A stretch of DNA of 64,000 nucleotides from Coriobacteriaceae bacterium (GTDB lineage: Bacteria; Actinomycetota; Coriobacteriia; Coriobacteriales; Coriobacteriaceae), in contig DAJPFV010000001.1 in the NCBI GenBank assembly GCA_025993015.1, positions 1,488,001 through 1,552,000 on the forward strand, read 5' to 3'. A model generated the notes under the pieces. It ran no database searches and was not told the origin of the DNA. It saw only the letters and a list, made by a program, of their open reading frames with translations. A program made the position numbers and the translations under genes. Of the stretch, positions 61,875 to 64,000 are shown piece by piece (the first letter of the stretch is position 1; each line of letters begins with the position of its first letter).

Positions 61875-62732
61875 ATGATCAAGATGTTCGCGAGTGACTT
61901 AGACGGAACGCTGCTGAACGCCCTGCATGAGGCGGATGGGACCATCCGCCGTGCCATTCGCGAGCTGACCGAGGCTGGCCTGCATGTGGTTCCCGCGACC
62001 GGACGCTCGACGCTTCCGATCGGCGAGCATGGCTTTACGGGGCTGGCGCTCGATGCCTGCTGCTCCAATGGATCCATCGTGCGCGACAGCCATGGCGAGG
62101 TGCTCAAGACTTGGACCATCGATCCGCAGGTCACTGAGGAACTGCTCAAGGCGTTCCCGGACATTTGCTTTGATTGTTCCACGCCCGATGGCATGTACTC
62201 GAGCGGTTCGTTCGAGATGCATCAGGCGGGCTTTAAAAAGGACAGTCCCATCAAGCGCATCGTGATGCGCGGCATGCGTGCGCGCGGCGGGTATCACGAG
62301 GAGCAGTATTTCGACCAGTCGATCGGCGATATCTTGCGTCACGATGTATGCAAGATCAATTGTCGCGTGACCTCGCCCGAGCTGGAGCGTGACCTTAAGT
62401 CGTATCTTGCCGAGCGCTCGGACCGTGTGGTCAACGCGCCGTTCGATCCGGTGATGTTCGAGATCACGGACGTGGCATGCAACAAGGGCGAGAGCGTGGC
62501 CTGGCTGGCGGGCTACTACGGTATTGCCGAGGACGAGGTCGCGGTCTATGGAGACGGCGGCAACGACATCGCCATGCTCAAGCGTTTCCGCCACAGCTAC
62601 GCGACCAAAAACGCAAGCGATGCAGCTAAGGCCGCCGCGACCGCGACCATCGGCGGCTGCATGGTCCACGCCGTCCCCAAACACATGCTCGCCACCATGC
62701 GCGAGCAAAACTCCCGCACCGTCATCGAATAA
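61869..62732 (+). CDS. Cof-type HAD phosphatase
   Basis: 287 aa. Motif I DLDGTLL, motif II near residue 45 (VPATGRS), a cap domain, and motif IV GDGGNDIAMLKRF. Cof-like enzymes dephosphorylate sugar phosphates, FMN or pyridoxal phosphate; the substrate is open. ATG 61869 follows AAGGAGAGG and is buried in the 21-bp dyad. A GGGACAG repeat begins directly after its stop. Confidence 0.92.
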   Translation: MSMIKMFASDLDGTLLNALHEADGTIRRAIRELTEAGLHVVPATGRSTLPIGEHGFTGLALDACCSNGSIVRDSHGEVLKTWTIDPQVTEELLKAFPDICFDCSTPDGMYSSGSFEMHQAGFKKDSPIKRIVMRGMRARGGYHEEQYFDQSIGDILRHDVCKINCRVTSPELERDLKSYLAERSDRVVNAPFDPVMFEITDVACNKGESVAWLAGYYGIAEDEVAVYGDGGNDIAMLKRFRHSYATKNASDAAKAAATATIGGCMVHAVPKHMLATMREQNSRTVIE

Positions 62733-62760
62733 TGTGACAAAGGGACAGTCCCCCTGTCAC
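62733..62760. repeat. GGGACAG-loop repeat, GTGACA stem
   Basis: GTGACA (62734-62739) and TGTCAC (62755-62760) enclose AAGGGACAGTCCCCC. It overlaps no gene and adjoins the HAD stop. Confidence 0.6.
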
Positions 62761-62815
62761 TTGGGAGATGCCGGCTTTTGGCGTATGGGACTGTTACGCT
62801 TTCGCCACCAACAAA

Positions 62816-63014
62816 TTTCGAGTTATTCGGCCTGCCGGAGGCCGTTCAAGGGCTAAAGTTGCCGTCTCGGGAACATTCACACCTCTAATGGTGTTTGATT
62901 CGGCGACGTAAGTGTGCAAATGGGCATGTATGCACTCAAATAAGGACAAAAACCCTCAGATAATCCCAGCGGTGCAGTTATACAGAACCAGCAGCGTGGC
63001 CGAATAACTCGAAA
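62816..63014. repeat. 199-bp element with 17-bp perfect terminal inverted repeats
   Basis: TTTCGAGTTATTCGGCC (62816-62832) is exactly inverted at 62998-63014. The interior is not coding. It is similar in design, not in sequence, to the 140-bp element at 32786. Confidence 0.5.
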
Positions 63015-63036
63015 AATGTAGGTGACAGTCCGGCAA

Positions 63037-63082
63037 CAAGCTCGGGCATGGCAAAGGAACTGTTCCTCCGCCATGCCCGAGC
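63037..63082 (+). terminator. 13-bp perfect hairpin
   Basis: GCTCGGGCATGGC pairs with its complement, with AGGAAC/GTTCCT pairing inside the loop. CCCAATCTTCTT follows. It shields the small gene downstream from read-through. Confidence 0.55.
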
Positions 63083-63203
63083 CCCAATCTTCTTATATAC
63101 GAACAAACATTCGCATATCTAACTGCGCTTTGATAGAATCGGTATCGTTGACGGCAGTTCCATGTGCCGGGCAGCGCCCTCCATCTGATGGGAGGTGATG
63201 CCC

Positions 63204-63329
63204 ATGACCGATTTGATTGATTTCGTGAGACTTCTGACCGCTCTGGTCTCGTTCTTCACGGCGCTTGTCGGCCTTTCCGAGGCACTCAAGCAGCGTTCGA
63301 AGCGCAACAGAAGGGGTCGCCGCCGCTAA
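63204..63329 (+). CDS. 41-aa membrane peptide, candidate type I toxin (holin-like)
   Basis: A strong GGGAGGTGATG precedes ATG. The peptide has one hydrophobic helix (LLTALVSFFTALVGL, residues about 10-24) and a very basic end (KQRSKRNRRGRRR). Small holin-like toxins of Gram-positive bacteria have this form. A TAGAAT box lies at 63134-63139. On the other strand a good promoter sits just past the gene and points back at it, as in type I antitoxin RNAs. Confidence 0.6.
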   Translation: MTDLIDFVRLLTALVSFFTALVGLSEALKQRSKRNRRGRRR

Positions 63330-63397
63330 GGCGTTGACCCCCTAATGCAAACAACGGCGCTGCCCAGCTAGCTACAACTTGGGCTGCCGTCGACACT

Positions 63398-63426
63398 ATT
63401 CTAACCACGAATGACATTTTGGACAA
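63398..63426 (-). promoter_or_regulatory. Antisense promoter facing the 41-aa gene
   Basis: On the minus strand TTGTCC (63421-63426) is followed after 17 bp by TAGAAT (63398-63403). Transcription would run into the 3' end of the small gene. A CGGC..GCCCA hairpin (about 63353-63390) lies in its first bases. Confidence 0.45.
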
Positions 63427-63483
63427 TCGGTAATGCCGCTTCAAAAGCCAGGCACAACTGGCACAACCTAGGCGGTCGCTGAA

Positions 63484-63512
63484 TGTGACAAAGGGACTGC
63501 CCCTTTGTCGCA
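63484..63512. repeat. GGGACAG-like repeat, TGTGACAAAGGG stem
   Basis: TGTGACAAAGGG (63484-63495) and CCCTTTGTCGCA (63501-63512) enclose ACTGC. The left arm is nearly the same as in the copy at 62733, and the loop is shortened. Confidence 0.55.
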
Positions 63513-63537
63513 TCCAAATATTGCCTTTACGTGTTGA

Positions 63538-63580
63538 TGCACACGGTGTGCAATAATACTCGCACTGTGCAATAGCGCAC
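63538..63580 (+). promoter_or_regulatory. Dyads before the TetR gene
   Basis: TGCACACGGTGTGCA (63538-63552) is a perfect palindrome, and GTGCAATAGCGCAC (63567-63580) is a looser one. Both are placed for autoregulation of the TetR gene. Confidence 0.5.
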
Positions 63581-63603
63581 AGACTGAGTAACAAGGAGGA
63601 CGC

Positions 63604-64000
63604 TTGTCCCAGCTCGAGAAATGCGATCGCCGGTCCCTCCGCTCGCAGCGTGCCCTTCGCCAGGCGCTTGCCAGCGAGCTTGCGGAGAGCGGCGACCTTT
63701 CGCGCATTAACGTCGCGTCGCTCACCGAGCGCGCTGGTCTTACGCGCCGCACGTTCTATTCGCACTACCGCGATATCCCCGACTTCATCAATCAAATCGA
63801 AGACGGCTTGCTGGCCGAGATCCGTGAGCGCATTGAGCTCATCACCGCAGCTCAGCTGCCCGATCTCTATCACAACATCGATGAGCTCGAGCCGGCGCCC
63901 GGTTCGGTTGAGCTGCTGCGCTATCTTGCGGCCAACCGCGACTTAATCGGTGCGCTGCTGGGTCCGGGCGGCGACCAGGCCTTCATTAAAAGGATTATCG
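63604..64000 (+). CDS. TetR/AcrR-family regulator, 3' end outside window
   Basis: 132 codons are visible and the frame is still open. The helix-turn-helix region reads ALASELAESGDLSRINVASLTERAGLTRRTFYSHYRDIPDFIN, the TetR pattern. The start is TTG 63604 with AAGGAGGA just before it; no in-frame ATG lies near. The ligand domain is cut off. Confidence 0.85.
   Translation, partial: MSQLEKCDRRSLRSQRALRQALASELAESGDLSRINVASLTERAGLTRRTFYSHYRDIPDFINQIEDGLLAEIRERIELITAAQLPDLYHNIDELEPAPGSVELLRYLAANRDLIGALLGPGGDQAFIKRII

Overview
The window is a high-GC chromosomal segment with short intergenic spaces. Its content fits a strictly fermentative gut actinobacterium of the Coriobacteriia, most probably Collinsella or a close relative. 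The reasons are pyruvate formate-lyase with its activase, a sugar PTS with GH32 enzymes, the DXP isoprenoid route, many SEC-C, DegV and Cof-type housekeeping genes, and repeat-rich spacers. The assignment is inference from gene content; no rRNA or tRNA gene was seen.

Layout. 1-4.5 kb: a MarR regulator and two half-size ABC exporters in one minus-strand operon. 5-7.4 kb: pyruvate formate-lyase encoded as two polypeptides (a 683-aa catalytic part and a separate 83-aa glycyl-radical part); its activating enzyme lies at 14.7 kb. 7.7-13.4 kb: a fructoside cluster (LacI regulator, GH32, PTS EIIBC, GH32) with tandem operators over a near-consensus promoter. 13.6-18.4 kb: DegV, PFL activase, a serine hydrolase, MTA/SAH nucleosidase and EngB. 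18.4-20.7 kb: an accessory patch with a DUF3990/HTH pair behind a 19-bp perfect dyad, a frameshifted secreted protein and a 34-aa membrane peptide. 21-26.3 kb: threonine pathway (thrB, thrC, lysC, asd). 26.7-34 kb: Ogt, a scar joining a truncated Abi gene to a chloride-channel remnant, a GyrI-like protein, a MacB/FtsX-type ABC pair and a membrane-anchored XRE regulator. 34.4-43.1 kb: pfkA, an Ntn hydrolase, an M18 aminopeptidase, an IS200-type transposase, a 2-hydroxyacid dehydrogenase, map, a radical SAM protein and an alpha/beta hydrolase. 43.3-49.3 kb: a GGDEF-REC-HD-GYP protein with an HPt partner, DUF2975/HTH, and an ABC exporter. 49.4-55.8 kb: a polar amino-acid ABC importer with a C26 peptidase, and dxs. 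56-64 kb: an HD protein, a CmpB-like membrane protein, amt-glnK, TetR/MFS, a Cof phosphatase, a candidate 41-aa membrane toxin and a TetR gene that runs off the end.

The most unusual content is in the spacers. One family of about 110-130-bp double-stem inverted repeats occurs five times (plus a half copy). It has a conserved internal loop and a short helix that covaries between copies, which marks it as a real structured element. A second family (about 19-20-bp arms beginning AGTTGCGGTG) occurs three times. A third has a conserved GGGACAG-type loop inside stems that change from copy to copy, and occurs about eight times. Several genes also have long perfect inverted repeats on top of their start codons or promoters. 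With the split PFL, these are the best candidates for undescribed biology here.
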